A program made the position numbers and the translations under genes. The notes under the pieces were generated by a model. The model did not search any database. It was given only the letters and a program-made list of their open reading frames with translations, and had not been told where the DNA came from. Shown here one piece after another: positions 26,376 through 35,993 of a stretch of DNA of 64,000 bases. The stretch spans positions 496,001 through 560,000 of the forward strand of contig NZ_BMGB01000002.1 in assembly GCF_014639655.1 (NCBI RefSeq). Reading direction: 5' to 3'. Position 1 is the first letter of the stretch; every line of letters begins with the position of its first letter. The DNA is from Conyzicola nivalis. GTDB lineage: Bacteria; Actinomycetota; Actinomycetes; Actinomycetales; Microbacteriaceae.

Positions 26376-27320
26376 ATGCGCGTTCTACTTGCCGGTTCGA
26401 CCGGAGAAATAGGGCGTCTCCTTGTGCCTCTCCTGGTGCGTTCCGGCCACGTGGTCACCGGTGTCGCCCGCCGCCCCACGGGGGTCACGTTGTTCGGCTC
26501 GACCGAGCTCGAGGCAGACATCATCGACCGTGAGTCGCTGCTCGCCGCCGTCGACGGACTCGAGTTCGACGCCGTCATCCATCAGGCCACAGCGCTGACC
26601 CGCGAACCCCGCCGCTACTCCCACATGCACCAGACCAACCGCCTGCGCATGGAGGGCACGAGCGCCCTCATCGCGGCGGCCCGCGCGACCGGCGCCACGC
26701 GCTTCGTCTCCGCCTCCGCGTTCTACGGCTACGGATTCGAGAACTTCGGCGAGAAGCCCGTCGACGAAGACTCTGCCTTCGGCGGACGCCCCGGCGGACC
26801 GATCGACGAGGTGCACCGCGCACTGCTCAGCAACGAGCAGCAGACGCGCGCGTTCGGCGGAGTCGCCCTGCGCTACGGGCTGTTCTACCGCGGCCGTGGA
26901 CCCATCCCGACCGTCGTCTCCGACGCCGCCGGCGTGCTGCCGTTCGTGCACGTCGAGGATGCTGCGGCCGCCACCGTCGCCGCGCTGGAGGCACCCGCCG
27001 GCTCGGTGTACAACGTCGTCGACGACACCCCCGCGACGTGGCGCGAGGTGCACGAGGCTCGAGCGCGGGCCTTCGAGTCGCCAGACCCGACGGTCGTGCC
27101 GTCGTGGTGGATGCGCCGCACCGCCCCGTACCGCGCAGAACTGCTGACCGCGACATCCATCAGGGTCTCGAACGCGCGTGCGCGTGCCGAACTCGGCTGG
27201 GCGCCCGCCTACCCCTCCTACCGCGAGGGCATCAGGAGCGCGGTGACGGATGCGGCCCACGCCCGCGCCGTGTTGGCGAGCCCGTCGCGGGCCTCGGGCG
27301 CGACGCAGGGCTCGGCCTAG
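26376..27320 (+). CDS. NAD-dependent epimerase/dehydratase family protein
   Basis: 314 residues with an N-terminal Rossmann motif GSTGEIGRLLVPLLV and extended-SDR layout: DAVIHQATAL, SASAFYGYGFENF (YxxxK Lys not evident), LRYGLFYRGRGP and PFVHVEDAAAATVAAL with YNVVDD. Substrate unknown; many actinobacterial relatives are annotated only as NAD(P)-dependent oxidoreductases. Lies alone between pth and mfd. Confidence 0.82.
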   Translation: MRVLLAGSTGEIGRLLVPLLVRSGHVVTGVARRPTGVTLFGSTELEADIIDRESLLAAVDGLEFDAVIHQATALTREPRRYSHMHQTNRLRMEGTSALIAAARATGATRFVSASAFYGYGFENFGEKPVDEDSAFGGRPGGPIDEVHRALLSNEQQTRAFGGVALRYGLFYRGRGPIPTVVSDAAGVLPFVHVEDAAAATVAALEAPAGSVYNVVDDTPATWREVHEARARAFESPDPTVVPSWWMRRTAPYRAELLTATSIRVSNARARAELGWAPAYPSYREGIRSAVTDAAHARAVLASPSRASGATQGSA

Positions 27321-27372
27321 CGCATCTGACGCGACCCCGGCGGGTGTCGGCGGCACCGCCTACACTTAACCG

Positions 27373-30300
27373 GTGATACTCGAAGGTTTGATTACGGCGC
27401 TTTCGCGCGCCCACACGTTCGAGGAAGCACTCTCGTACGCCACCCGCAACGCAGAATTCTCGCTCGTCGACGGGCTCCGTGCCCCGCTCATCGCCGGCCT
27501 GCTGGCCAAGCGGCCAGAAGCGCAGGCGCTGCTCGCGATCGTGTCGACCGGGCGCGAGAGCGAAGCGCTGCGCGAGTCGCTGTCGTCGGTGCTGCCGAAC
27601 GCCGAGATCATCGAGTTCCCGGCGTGGGAGACGCTGCCGCACGAGCGGCTCAGCCCGAGCAGCGAGACCGTGGGCAAGCGCATCTCCGCGCTGCGCCGCC
27701 TCGCCGAATGGGACCGCTCGCGCCCGATCATCGTCGTCGCCAGCGTGCGCGCCGCCCTGCAGCCGCTCGCCGACAACCTCATCGAGACGCCGACCATCGA
27801 CCTCAAGGCCGGCGGACGCGGCTACAGCCTGCCCGGCATCACGCTCGAGCTCATCGACCTCGCCTACTCGCGCGTCGACATGGTGACGCGTCGCGGCGAG
27901 TTCGCCGTGCGCGGCGGCATTCTCGACGTCTTCGCCCCCACCGACGAGCACCCCCTGCGCCTCGAGTTCTTCGGCGACGAGCTGGAGCAGATCCGCCCGT
28001 TCTCGGTCTCCGATCAGCGCTCGCTGGCCGACACCGTGGAGCACGCGCAACTTCCGCCCAGCCGCGAGCTGCTGCTCAGCCCCGCTGTGCGCCAGCGCGC
28101 CCGCGAGATGCAGCACGAGTTTCCGGGTCTCGCCCAGATGCTCGCGAAGATCGGCGAGGGCATCCCCGTCGACGGCATGGAGTCGCTCGCGCCCGCGCTG
28201 CTCGACCGACTGGTGCCGCTCACCCACTACCTGCCCGACGAGGCCGCGGTCGTCGTGCTCTCGCCCGAGAAGGTCGCGACGCGTGCCGTGAGCCTCGTCG
28301 AGACCAACCAGGAGTTCCTCGCCGCCGCCTGGAACGCCGCCACCGCGGGCGCCGAAGCACCGATCGACCTCGACGCGGGCGACTTCGTGACGCTGAACGC
28401 GCTGCGGGCTTCGGCCGGCAAGCGCGCCTGGTGGACCATGAGTTCGTTCGACAGCGGTGCGGCCACGGACCCTGAGCTTGTCGAAGGGGGCGGCGCTTCG
28501 ACAGGCTCAGCGACCGGGAGCGCCTTGGAAGCCCGCGTCGCCGCCACCCTCGATGCCGACGACCACTACGTGCGCATCGACGCGACCGCCGTGCCGAGCT
28601 TCGCCGGACAGCCGACCGGCGCCATCGACCACGTCGAGCAACTGCTGCGCGACGGCTGGAACGTAGCCATCGTCGCGCGCGGCCAGGGCCTGGTCGAGCG
28701 CGCCGTCGACGTGCTCGCCGAGCGCGAGCTGGCGGGGCGGCTCGTGGATTCGTTCCCTTCGACGGGCTCAGGGACCGTGCTGGAACCCGGCGTCGCCTAC
28801 CTGCTCAAGGCCTCGGCCGAGCACGGGTTCGAGCTGCCCGAGATCAAGTTCGCCCTGCTCAACGAGAGCGAGTTCTACGGCCGCGCCGTCGGCTACGACG
28901 CGCGCCAGGTCAAGAAGCTCGCCAGCCGCCGCAAGAACGTCGTCGACCCGCTGCAGCTGAAGAACGGCGACTTCGTCGTGCACCAGACCCACGGCATCGG
29001 CAAGTTCATCGAACTCGTGCAGCGCGAGGTCTCCAGTGGCGGACGCAACGCCGTCAAGCGCAGCCGCGAGTTCCTCGTCATCGAATACGCCCCGGGCAAG
29101 CGGGGCATGCCGGGCGACAAGCTCTACGTACCCACCGACCAGCTCGACCTGCTCAGCCGCTACGTCGGCGGCGAGGCACCCAGCCTCAGCAAGATGGGCG
29201 GCAGCGACTGGTCGAACGCCAAGAACAAGGCGCGCAAGGCCGTGCGCGACATCGCGGTCGAGCTCGTCAAGCTCTACTCGGCGCGCATGGCGTCGAAGGG
29301 CCACGCCTTCCCGAAGGACACGCCCTGGCAGCGCGAGCTCGAAGACGCCTTCCCGTTCGCCGAGACCGTCGACCAGCTCACGACCATCGACGAGGTCAAG
29401 GCCGACATGGAGCGCCCCATCCCGATGGACCGCCTGCTCTCGGGCGACGTCGGCTACGGCAAGACCGAGGTCGCCGTGCGCGCCGCGTTCAAGGCCGTGC
29501 AAGACGGCAAGCAGGTCGCCATGATCGTGCCGACCACGCTGCTCGTGCGCCAGCACATGGAGACCTTCGCCGAGCGCTTCGCCGGGTTCCCGGTGCACCT
29601 GCGCGCCCTCAGCCGGTTCCAGACCGAGAAGGAATCGAAGGAGACCCTGGCGGGCCTCGCGGATGGCACGGTCGACGTCGTCATCGGAACACACCGTCTG
29701 CTCGGCTCGGGCATCGCCTTCAAAGACCTCGGCCTGGTGATCATCGACGAGGAGCAGCGTTTCGGCGTCGAGCACAAGGACGCGCTGAAGAAGCTGAAGA
29801 CCAACGTCGACATCCTCGCGATGACCGCGACCCCGATTCCCCGCACCCTCGAGATGGCGGTCACGGGCATCCGCGAAATGTCGACCCTCGCGACCCCGCC
29901 CGAAGACCGCCACCCGATCCTCTCGTTCGTCGGCCCGTACAGCGATAAGCAGGTGTCCGCCGCGATCCGCCGTGAGCTGCTGCGCGAGGGCCAGGTCTTC
30001 TTCGTGCACAACCGCGTGTCATCCATCAACCGCGTCGCGGCCCAGCTCTCCGAGCTCGTACCCGAGGCGCGCATCGCGATCGCCCACGGCCAGCTGCCCG
30101 AGAGCGTGCTCGAACAGGTGATGGTCGACTTCTGGGAGCGCAAGTTCGACGTCCTCGTCTCTACGACTATCGTCGAGACCGGCCTCGACATCGCCAACGC
30201 GAACACGCTCATCATCGACCGCGCCGACAAGTACGGGCTCAGCCAACTGCACCAGCTGCGCGGCCGTGTCGGTCGCGGACGCGAACGCGCCTACGCCTAC

Positions 30301-31029
30301 TTCCTCTACGACGAGATGAAGCCGCTGTCGGAGACAGCCCACGAGCGTCTGTCCACGATCGCCGCCAACAACGAGCTCGGCGCCGGCATGCAGATCGCGC
30401 TGCGCGACCTCGAGATCCGCGGTGCGGGCAACCTGCTCGGCGGAGAGCAGAGCGGACACATCGCGGGCGTCGGATTCGACCTCTACCTGCGGATGATCGG
30501 GGAGGCCGTTTCGACCTTCCGTGGTGACGTCGCCGAGGGCCAGACCGAACTGCGTCTCGAGCTGCCCGTCGACGCGCACATCCCCGAGGAGTACGTCGAG
30601 AGCGAACGCCTTCGCCTCGAGGCGTACCAGAAGCTCTCGACCGCCTCGGCGCCTGCCTCGACCCCCGAGCAGATCGATCTCGTGCTCGAGGAGCTCGCGG
30701 ACCGCTACGGCGAGCCGCCCGAGCAGGTGACGAACCTCATCGCGGTGTCCCGCCTGCGTCGCATGGCCGTGAAGGCCGGGCTCAGCGAGGTCGTCGCGAT
30801 GGGCGGCAACCTGCGCATCGCCGGCGTCGCGCTGGCCGACTCGATCCAGATCCGGCTGCAGCGCATGTACCCGGGATCGAAGTACTTCGCCGCGAACGCC
30901 GCGGTCGCGATCCCCATGCCGCGCGTCAACGGCGAGCCGCTCGACGACGCCGCCCTCATCGCCTGGACGAATACCCTCCTGGTAGCCATCTTCGGCGCCG
31001 AGCTCGCGGAGGCCACCCCCACTGCCTAA
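27373..31029 (+). CDS. mfd: Transcription-repair coupling factor Mfd
   Basis: 1218 residues from a GTG start. Mfd removes stalled RNA polymerase and recruits UvrA. UvrB-like N-terminal domains lead to the RNAP-interaction region (LKNGDFVVHQTHGIGKF), then helicase motifs: Walker A GDVGYGKTE (~693), DEEQRFGVEH (~793), TATPIPRTLEMA, LIIDRADKYGLSQLHQLRGRVGR, and the C-terminal TRCF domain. Two copies of the palindromic repeat are read through in frame, at residues ~365-381 and ~461-468, in linker-like positions before the RNAP-interaction region, so the protein is slightly longer than usual. Confidence 0.97.
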   Translation: MILEGLITALSRAHTFEEALSYATRNAEFSLVDGLRAPLIAGLLAKRPEAQALLAIVSTGRESEALRESLSSVLPNAEIIEFPAWETLPHERLSPSSETVGKRISALRRLAEWDRSRPIIVVASVRAALQPLADNLIETPTIDLKAGGRGYSLPGITLELIDLAYSRVDMVTRRGEFAVRGGILDVFAPTDEHPLRLEFFGDELEQIRPFSVSDQRSLADTVEHAQLPPSRELLLSPAVRQRAREMQHEFPGLAQMLAKIGEGIPVDGMESLAPALLDRLVPLTHYLPDEAAVVVLSPEKVATRAVSLVETNQEFLAAAWNAATAGAEAPIDLDAGDFVTLNALRASAGKRAWWTMSSFDSGAATDPELVEGGGASTGSATGSALEARVAATLDADDHYVRIDATAVPSFAGQPTGAIDHVEQLLRDGWNVAIVARGQGLVERAVDVLAERELAGRLVDSFPSTGSGTVLEPGVAYLLKASAEHGFELPEIKFALLNESEFYGRAVGYDARQVKKLASRRKNVVDPLQLKNGDFVVHQTHGIGKFIELVQREVSSGGRNAVKRSREFLVIEYAPGKRGMPGDKLYVPTDQLDLLSRYVGGEAPSLSKMGGSDWSNAKNKARKAVRDIAVELVKLYSARMASKGHAFPKDTPWQRELEDAFPFAETVDQLTTIDEVKADMERPIPMDRLLSGDVGYGKTEVAVRAAFKAVQDGKQVAMIVPTTLLVRQHMETFAERFAGFPVHLRALSRFQTEKESKETLAGLADGTVDVVIGTHRLLGSGIAFKDLGLVIIDEEQRFGVEHKDALKKLKTNVDILAMTATPIPRTLEMAVTGIREMSTLATPPEDRHPILSFVGPYSDKQVSAAIRRELLREGQVFFVHNRVSSINRVAAQLSELVPEARIAIAHGQLPESVLEQVMVDFWERKFDVLVSTTIVETGLDIANANTLIIDRADKYGLSQLHQLRGRVGRGRERAYAYFLYDEMKPLSETAHERLSTIAANNELGAGMQIALRDLEIRGAGNLLGGEQSGHIAGVGFDLYLRMIGEAVSTFRGDVAEGQTELRLELPVDAHIPEEYVESERLRLEAYQKLSTASAPASTPEQIDLVLEELADRYGEPPEQVTNLIAVSRLRRMAVKAGLSEVVAMGGNLRIAGVALADSIQIRLQRMYPGSKYFAANAAVAIPMPRVNGEPLDDAALIAWTNTLLVAIFGAELAEATPTA
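28467..28515. repeat. Palindromic repeat inside mfd, full copy
   Basis: 49-nt copy with arms ACCCTGAGCTTGTCGAAG and CTTCGACAGGCTCAG around a short G-rich centre. Translated in the mfd frame it gives PELVEG and STGSATG. Confidence 0.85.
28755..28776. repeat. Palindromic repeat inside mfd, single arm
   Basis: One 22-nt arm (CCCTTCGACGGGCTCAGGG plus ACC) in the mfd frame, giving PSTGSGT. The partner arm is absent or decayed. Confidence 0.75.
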
Positions 31030-31032
31030 TTC

Positions 31033-31076
31033 GGTCGCTGAGCTTGTCGAAGTGCCCTTCGACAAGCTCAGGGACC
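31033..31076. repeat. Palindromic repeat after mfd
   Basis: A 15-bp perfect stem, CTGAGCTTGTCGAAG/CTTCGACAAGCTCAG, with 4-nt loop starting 9 nt after the mfd stop codon. Could stop or stabilise the mfd transcript. Confidence 0.88.
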
Positions 31077-31083
31077 GCACTGC

Positions 31084-31163
31084 TGGTTGAGTAAGGCCGC
31101 TTGCGGCCTGTATCGAAACCCCCACTGGTTTCGATACGGTCGCTGGGCGATCTACTCAACCCA
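31084..31163. repeat. MITE-like nested palindrome
   Basis: 80-nt element with outer inverted ends TGGTTGAGTA/TACTCAACCCA and an inner TATCGAAACC/GGTTTCGATA stem. Fragments of the same type (GTATCGAAAC, GGCCGCTCGCGGCC) recur at 34750-34780 and 41980-41995. Confidence 0.75.
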
Positions 31164-31205
31164 CACGAGACTGGCTAAGCTGATCAAAACTCGTGAGGTG
31201 GGCCG

Positions 31206-31352
31206 ATGAAGCTTCAGGCCATTCCCACCAAGGAATCCTTCGTGACCGAATGGCCTCGACAGGGTTGGAATCCGAGCGCGACCGACATCTACGACGCCGA
31301 ACTCGCGGCGGTCGAACTGGCCTGCCCGAGCTATCCCGACGGCCTGCGCTGA
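31206..31352 (+). CDS. Possible 48-aa small protein
   Basis: A short frame starting ATG 8 nt after GAGGTGG. It begins MKLQAIPTKESFVTEWPRQG and has an acidic second half with one Cys and no membrane segment. About 70% G/C at third positions, which is compatible with coding but below the neighbours. I recognise no family. Confidence 0.35.
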   Translation: MKLQAIPTKESFVTEWPRQGWNPSATDIYDAELAAVELACPSYPDGLR

Positions 31353-31463
31353 CGGATCGGCAGTTACGATTTCGCTATGCCACCTCAGGGTGGCACAAGG
31401 AAATCGAGACTATCGAGCCAGCTGCACCCCAATCTCGTTGCGAGCTGGCAACGAACGGTAGGT

Positions 31464-32195
31464 ATGAGTGAAACGGACGCTGCATCCGATGCCGCGCGCA
31501 GCAACGAGCTAGACCGGCTGCGTCGCGTCGCATTCGGCCGCACGACGAACGCCGACGAAGAGCGAGCTGCCGCCTCCGCTCTGGCGGAGCTCGCGCGCCT
31601 CGAGGCCGAACCCGAGGTCGCTGAGCCCCCGGTCGCTGAACCTGTCGAAGCGCCTCCGGCGGAGACAGTCACCGACGCTTCGGCCAGCTCAGCGAGCGGA
31701 GAACCACGTCGCTGGCTGGTGCCCGCGGCCGTCGGGCTGCTCGTCGGCGCGATAATCGCCGGAGCCGGGGTGTGGGCGCTGCGTCCGGGCGAAGCTGAGC
31801 CCGCGACATCCGCGACCCGCGAGACGGGCGTCAACTACTTTCTCGGCGACCCGCCTGGCGAAACCTCGATCGAGGGCGACGTGCAGGCGGCCGAGCGTTG
31901 GTTCTCCGAGCCGCAGTCGGAGGAGGACCTCGAGGGCGTCGGCTCGCTGCTTCCGGAGTTCGATCGCTCGAGCGTGCGCCTCGTGCACGCCAGCTCGCTC
32001 GCCAAGGTGTGGGTCGCGAAGCGCGTCGACGGCCAGCTCTGCCTCGAGACGACAGTGACAGAGACGGATCTGACCACCGGCAGCTGCGCCCTGCCACCCG
32101 ACTTCGCGGACCGCGGGCTCACCGTCTCGTCGGAGGTGCTCACTGCCGTCTGGAACGGCAGCCAGCTGAAGGTCGTTGCCACCCGAGAAGAATAA
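31464..32195 (+). CDS. One-TM membrane protein, paralogue of the gene at 34806
   Basis: 243 residues from ATG 31464; the frame is open upstream but with no better start. N-terminal motif [21 protein letters not shown], then a Glu/Pro/Ala segment, one TM helix ([22 protein letters not shown]) and an outer domain with [17 protein letters not shown] and [12 protein letters not shown]. The minus-strand gene on the far side of the phosphoketolase has the same plan and motifs. Part of the cytoplasmic linker ([12 protein letters not shown] to ASSASGE) comes from a decayed palindromic repeat. Function unknown. Confidence 0.75.
   Translation: MSETDAASDAARSNELDRLRRVAFGRTTNADEERAAASALAELARLEAEPEVAEPPVAEPVEAPPAETVTDASASSASGEPRRWLVPAAVGLLVGAIIAGAGVWALRPGEAEPATSATRETGVNYFLGDPPGETSIEGDVQAAERWFSEPQSEEDLEGVGSLLPEFDRSSVRLVHASSLAKVWVAKRVDGQLCLETTVTETDLTTGSCALPPDFADRGLTVSSEVLTAVWNGSQLKVVATREE
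31631..31697. repeat. Decayed palindromic repeat inside membrane-protein gene
   Basis: Arms GGTCGCTGAACCTGTCGAAG and CTTCGGCCAGCTCAGCGAG, 20-25 nt apart, both translated. Diverged more than the other copies. Confidence 0.6.
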
Positions 32196-32302
32196 GGCGT
32201 CCGCGGCCTTACTCAACCAGCACCCGGGTAGCAACGGGACGTACGTCCCTAGCCAGCGACCCCGCCGGTGGTGCAGCCTGTGAGTACCGACGAAAGGTAG
32301 AT

Positions 32303-34744
32303 ATGAACGCCTGGCAGTACCGCGAACCGCACATCCTCGATTCCGAAGGCCTCGAACAACTGAACACCTGGTGGAGGGCGGCGAACTACCTGTCAGTCGG
32401 CCAGATCTACCTACTCGACAACCCGCTGCTCACGGTGCCGCTCACGAAGGAGCACATCAAGCCGCGTCTGCTCGGCCACTGGGGAACCACCCCCGGCCTG
32501 AACTTCATCTACGCACACCTCAACCGTGTCATCCGAGAGCGCGACCTCAACACGATCTACATCACCGGCCCCGGCCACGGCGGTCCGGGCATGGTGGCAA
32601 ACGCCTACCTCGACGGCACGTACAGCGAGATCTACAACACCATCGAGAAGACCGAAGACGGTGTGCGCCGGCTGTTCCGCCAGTTCTCGTTTCCGGGCGG
32701 CATCCCGAGCCACGTCGCGCCCGAGACGCCGGGTTCGATCCACGAGGGCGGCGAGCTCGGCTACTCGCTGAGCCACGCCTACGGCGCCGCTTTCGACAAC
32801 CCCGATCTGCTGGTCGCGGCGGTCGTCGGCGACGGCGAGGCCGAGACGGGCCCGCTCGCCACCAGCTGGCACTCCAACAAGTTCGTCGACCCGGTGAACG
32901 ACGGCGTCGTGCTGCCGATCCTGCACCTCAACGGCTACAAGATCGCCAACCCGAGCCTGCTCGCCCGCATCCCCGAGGAGGAGCTGCTGCAGCTCATGCG
33001 CGGCTACGGGCACACCCCCTACGTCGTCAGCGGCGGGTTCGACGACGAAGACCCGATCGCCGTGCACGCGCGCCTCGCCGAGACGATGGACGTGGTTCTC
33101 AACCAGATCGCGCAGATCAAGGCGGATGCCGCGGCGGGCGCCCTCGACGGACGCCCGGCCTGGCCTATGATCATCCTGCGCACCCCGAAGGGCTGGACCT
33201 GCCCCAAGGAGATCGACGGACACCCCGCCGAGAACAACTGGCGTTCGCACCAGGTTCCGCTGTCGAACGCCCGCGACACCGAGGAGCACACGCGCCTGCT
33301 CGAGAGCTGGCTGCGCTCGTACAAGCCCGAGGAGCTCTTCGACGAGACCGGCGCCGTCACCGCCGAGGCCACGGCCTTGGCCCCGGAGGGCGACCGGCGG
33401 ATGAGCGCTAACCCCGTCGCGAACGGCGGGCTGCTGCGTCAGGCACTGAAGCTGCCCGACTTCCGCGAGTATGCCGTCGACGTGGAGAGCCCGGGCGCAT
33501 CCGCGAGCGAAGCCACCGCGATTCTCGGCAACTGGCTGCGCGACGTGATCACGAAGAACCCGACGAACTTCCGCATCTTCGGTCCCGACGAGACGGCGAG
33601 CAACCGCCTGCAGGCCGTGTTCGAGGTGACCGACAAGCAGTGGGACGCCGGCACCCTGCCGATCGACAGCGACAACCACCTCGCCCGCGCCGGTCGCGTG
33701 ATCGAGATGCTCAGCGAGCACCAGTGCCAGGGCTGGCTCGAGGGCTACCTGCTCACCGGACGCCACGGCATCATCAACTCGTACGAGGCGTTCATCCACA
33801 TCGTCGACTCGATGTTCAACCAGCACGCCAAGTGGCTGAAGAGCTCGCGGCACATCGAATGGCGCCGCCCGGTCGCGTCGCTCAACTACCTGCTGTCGTC
33901 GCACGTCTGGCGCCAGGACCACAACGGCGCCTCGCACCAGGACCCCGGCTTCATCGATCACGTCGTGAACAAGAAGGCCGACGTCGTGCGCGTCTACCTG
34001 CCCTTCGACGCCAATACGCTGCTGTCGACCTACGACCACTGCCTGCGCAGCGTCGACTACGTGAACGTGGTGGTGGCCGGCAAGCAGCCCGCGCCCAACT
34101 GGCTCACGATGGACCAGGCGATCGACCACTGCACGCGCGGCCTCGGGCTGTTCGACTGGGCCGGCACCGAGGTGGCCGGCGAGGCTCCGGATGTTGTGCT
34201 CGCGTCGGCGGGGGATGTGCCGACACTGGAGATGCTCGCGGCCGCATCCATTCTCCGCGAGAAGGTTCCGTATCTGAAGGTGCGCGTGGTCAACGTCGTC
34301 GACCTCATGCGTCTGCAGACCGAGGGGGAGCACCCGCACGGCCTCAGTGACAAGGAATACGACGCGATCTTCACGACCGACAAGCCGGTGATCTTCGCGT
34401 ACCACGGCTACCCGTGGCTCATCCACCGTCTCACCTACCGCCGTCACGGGCACAACAACCTGCATGTGCGCGGGTTCAAGGAGGAGGGCACCACCACAAC
34501 GCCCTTCGACATGGTGATGCTGAACGACATCGACCGCTACAAGCTCGTGATCGACGTGCTCGACCGCGTGCCCGGCCTGGCCGAGCGGGAGGGGTCGCTG
34601 CGGCAGCAGATGCAGGACTCCCGTTCCCGCGCCCGCGCCTACACGCGCTCGCACGGCGAGGACATCCCCGAGGTGACCGAGTGGTCGTGGGGCGGCAAGT
34701 CGTCGGCGTCGGCCTTCAGCGACTCGGGCGGAGACAACGTCTAG
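32303..34744 (+). CDS. xfp: Xylulose-5-P / fructose-6-P phosphoketolase
   Basis: 813 residues from ATG 32303 (CGAAAGGTAGAT upstream); the open frame reaches back over the preceding gene but the protein starts at [19 protein letters not shown]. Thiamine-diphosphate enzyme that splits xylulose 5-phosphate (and fructose 6-phosphate) with phosphate to acetyl phosphate. Signatures: [61 protein letters not shown] and [12 protein letters not shown]. Length is as usual. Flanked on both sides by paralogous membrane proteins. Confidence 0.97.
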   Translation: MNAWQYREPHILDSEGLEQLNTWWRAANYLSVGQIYLLDNPLLTVPLTKEHIKPRLLGHWGTTPGLNFIYAHLNRVIRERDLNTIYITGPGHGGPGMVANAYLDGTYSEIYNTIEKTEDGVRRLFRQFSFPGGIPSHVAPETPGSIHEGGELGYSLSHAYGAAFDNPDLLVAAVVGDGEAETGPLATSWHSNKFVDPVNDGVVLPILHLNGYKIANPSLLARIPEEELLQLMRGYGHTPYVVSGGFDDEDPIAVHARLAETMDVVLNQIAQIKADAAAGALDGRPAWPMIILRTPKGWTCPKEIDGHPAENNWRSHQVPLSNARDTEEHTRLLESWLRSYKPEELFDETGAVTAEATALAPEGDRRMSANPVANGGLLRQALKLPDFREYAVDVESPGASASEATAILGNWLRDVITKNPTNFRIFGPDETASNRLQAVFEVTDKQWDAGTLPIDSDNHLARAGRVIEMLSEHQCQGWLEGYLLTGRHGIINSYEAFIHIVDSMFNQHAKWLKSSRHIEWRRPVASLNYLLSSHVWRQDHNGASHQDPGFIDHVVNKKADVVRVYLPFDANTLLSTYDHCLRSVDYVNVVVAGKQPAPNWLTMDQAIDHCTRGLGLFDWAGTEVAGEAPDVVLASAGDVPTLEMLAAASILREKVPYLKVRVVNVVDLMRLQTEGEHPHGLSDKEYDAIFTTDKPVIFAYHGYPWLIHRLTYRRHGHNNLHVRGFKEEGTTTTPFDMVMLNDIDRYKLVIDVLDRVPGLAEREGSLRQQMQDSRSRARAYTRSHGEDIPEVTEWSWGGKSSASAFSDSGGDNV

Positions 34745-34805
34745 CGCTCACAGGCCGCTCGCGGCCGTATCGAAACCGGTACGGCCGCTGAGCGTGTCGA
34801 AGCGC

Positions 34806-35570
34806 TTACTGCGGCGTGCGGAGCTCGGCGAAGTCCACGCCGTCCCAAGACAGCGAGACCGTCTCGCCGACCCCGACCGACCGGATGACCAGACCCTGCG
34901 TCGCAAACGCGCCGGGCGGCAGGCACACCGTCGCGCCGTCGCCGTTTGTCTCGACGGCCATCAGGCAGATGTCGTCGCTGACCGACCGGCCCGCGTACAC
35001 CAGCTGGTCGTCGGTCTTGCCCACCAGGTGCATCGAGCCGGTGTCCATCGACGAGTCGAGCTGCGCGACGACGTCCTCCGGCTTCTGCGGACTGCGGAGC
35101 AACGTCTCGGCCGCCTCAAGGTCGCCCGACCCGATCGCGAAGGAGGTGACCACACCGGGCTCGGGCGGAGAAGTCTCGTCCCCCGTCGCCGCATTCAGAA
35201 CCAGAAGCCCGGATGCCACGGTGAGCGCGATGCCGACGACGAACGCCGCGAAGGCGGGCACCGCCCACACTCGCCAGGTCGCCCCGAGTCGCTGCAGGTA
35301 TCCCGGCTCGTCGTACACCTCGACGACGTCGACGGTGACGCGGCCCGGCGGGTCGGACTCCGGTGCGCCGTCGGCCGTTGCCCCGCCGTGAACCTCGTGC
35401 TCGTTCGTCCGCGCCCGGGTGAAATCGGCAGCTTCGCGCTCGGCCCGCACCTGCAGCGAGTGCGCCTCGTGATTGGCCAGGGCCGCGCGTGCCTCGACCG
35501 CCGCTGCCTCCTCGGCCGCGGTGGAAGTGCGCCCGAAGGCGACGCGGCGCAGATCGTCCAGCTCGGTCAT
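34806..35570 (-). CDS. One-TM membrane protein, paralogue of the gene at 31464
   Basis: 254 residues from ATG 35570. N-terminus [21 protein letters not shown] matches the paralogue's [12 protein letters not shown] motif; a TM helix (VWAVPAFAAFVVGIALTVASGLLVL) leads to an outer domain with RSPQKPEDVVAQL, ICLMAVETN and CLPPGAFATQGL, again in the same order as the paralogue. The two conserved Cys could pair. The 3' end touches a half-copy of the palindromic repeat (34783-34806). Family not recognised. Confidence 0.75.
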   Translation of the reverse strand: MTELDDLRRVAFGRTSTAAEEAAAVEARAALANHEAHSLQVRAEREAADFTRARTNEHEVHGGATADGAPESDPPGRVTVDVVEVYDEPGYLQRLGATWRVWAVPAFAAFVVGIALTVASGLLVLNAATGDETSPPEPGVVTSFAIGSGDLEAAETLLRSPQKPEDVVAQLDSSMDTGSMHLVGKTDDQLVYAGRSVSDDICLMAVETNGDGATVCLPPGAFATQGLVIRSVGVGETVSLSWDGVDFAELRTPQ

Positions 35571-35993
35571 GCACGGAAGCGTACCAAACCTCACGTCTTC
35601 CGCACCCGAGCCGCTCGCAGCGTGCCGACGGGTGACCTCGGCCCGTTACATCCGCAGTTCGGCCGCGTTTTCTCACCATCGCGCCCGAATATCCCGCCGC
35701 GCTGGTGAAAAAGCACGGCGCGGCCTCGCCGGTGCGGCCGTTCGGCACGGGTGCGGCCGTGCGAACGCGCGCACCCGTGCCAGACGGCAGCCCCGCCCGT
35801 GAGTCCGCCGGCAAGGGCTGCCCGCAGCATCCGATTGCGTCGTTTGGGGGCACCAGAGCGGCCCAGCTGCCCCAAACGGCGCAACCCGGCCGCCCACCCT
35901 GTCACAATCGAGGCAACTGCGACGGAGATTGGCCGCGCCCGCGACCGTTTCAACGTTGTAAAGTGAGGCAACCGACCGCGAGGGGGGAACGAC
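35571..35993. other. 423-base intergenic region with two large hairpins
   Basis: Between divergent genes. It holds a perfect 12-bp stem (GGCACGGGTGCG at 35744-35755 with CGCACCCGTGCC at 35770-35781) and a long imperfect stem (arms 35835-35852 and 35868-35884, TTGCGTCGTTTGGGGG against CCCCAAACGGCGCAA). Near its right end is the LacI-type operator. No gene is apparent. Confidence 0.6.
35948..35962 (+). promoter_or_regulatory. LacI-type operator upstream of its regulator gene
   Basis: TTTCAACGTTGTAAA, the same CAACGTTG core as the two operators before the sugar-binding protein gene, and 31 nt before the regulator's ATG. A TAAAGT that could be a -10 overlaps it. Suggests autoregulation. Confidence 0.7.
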
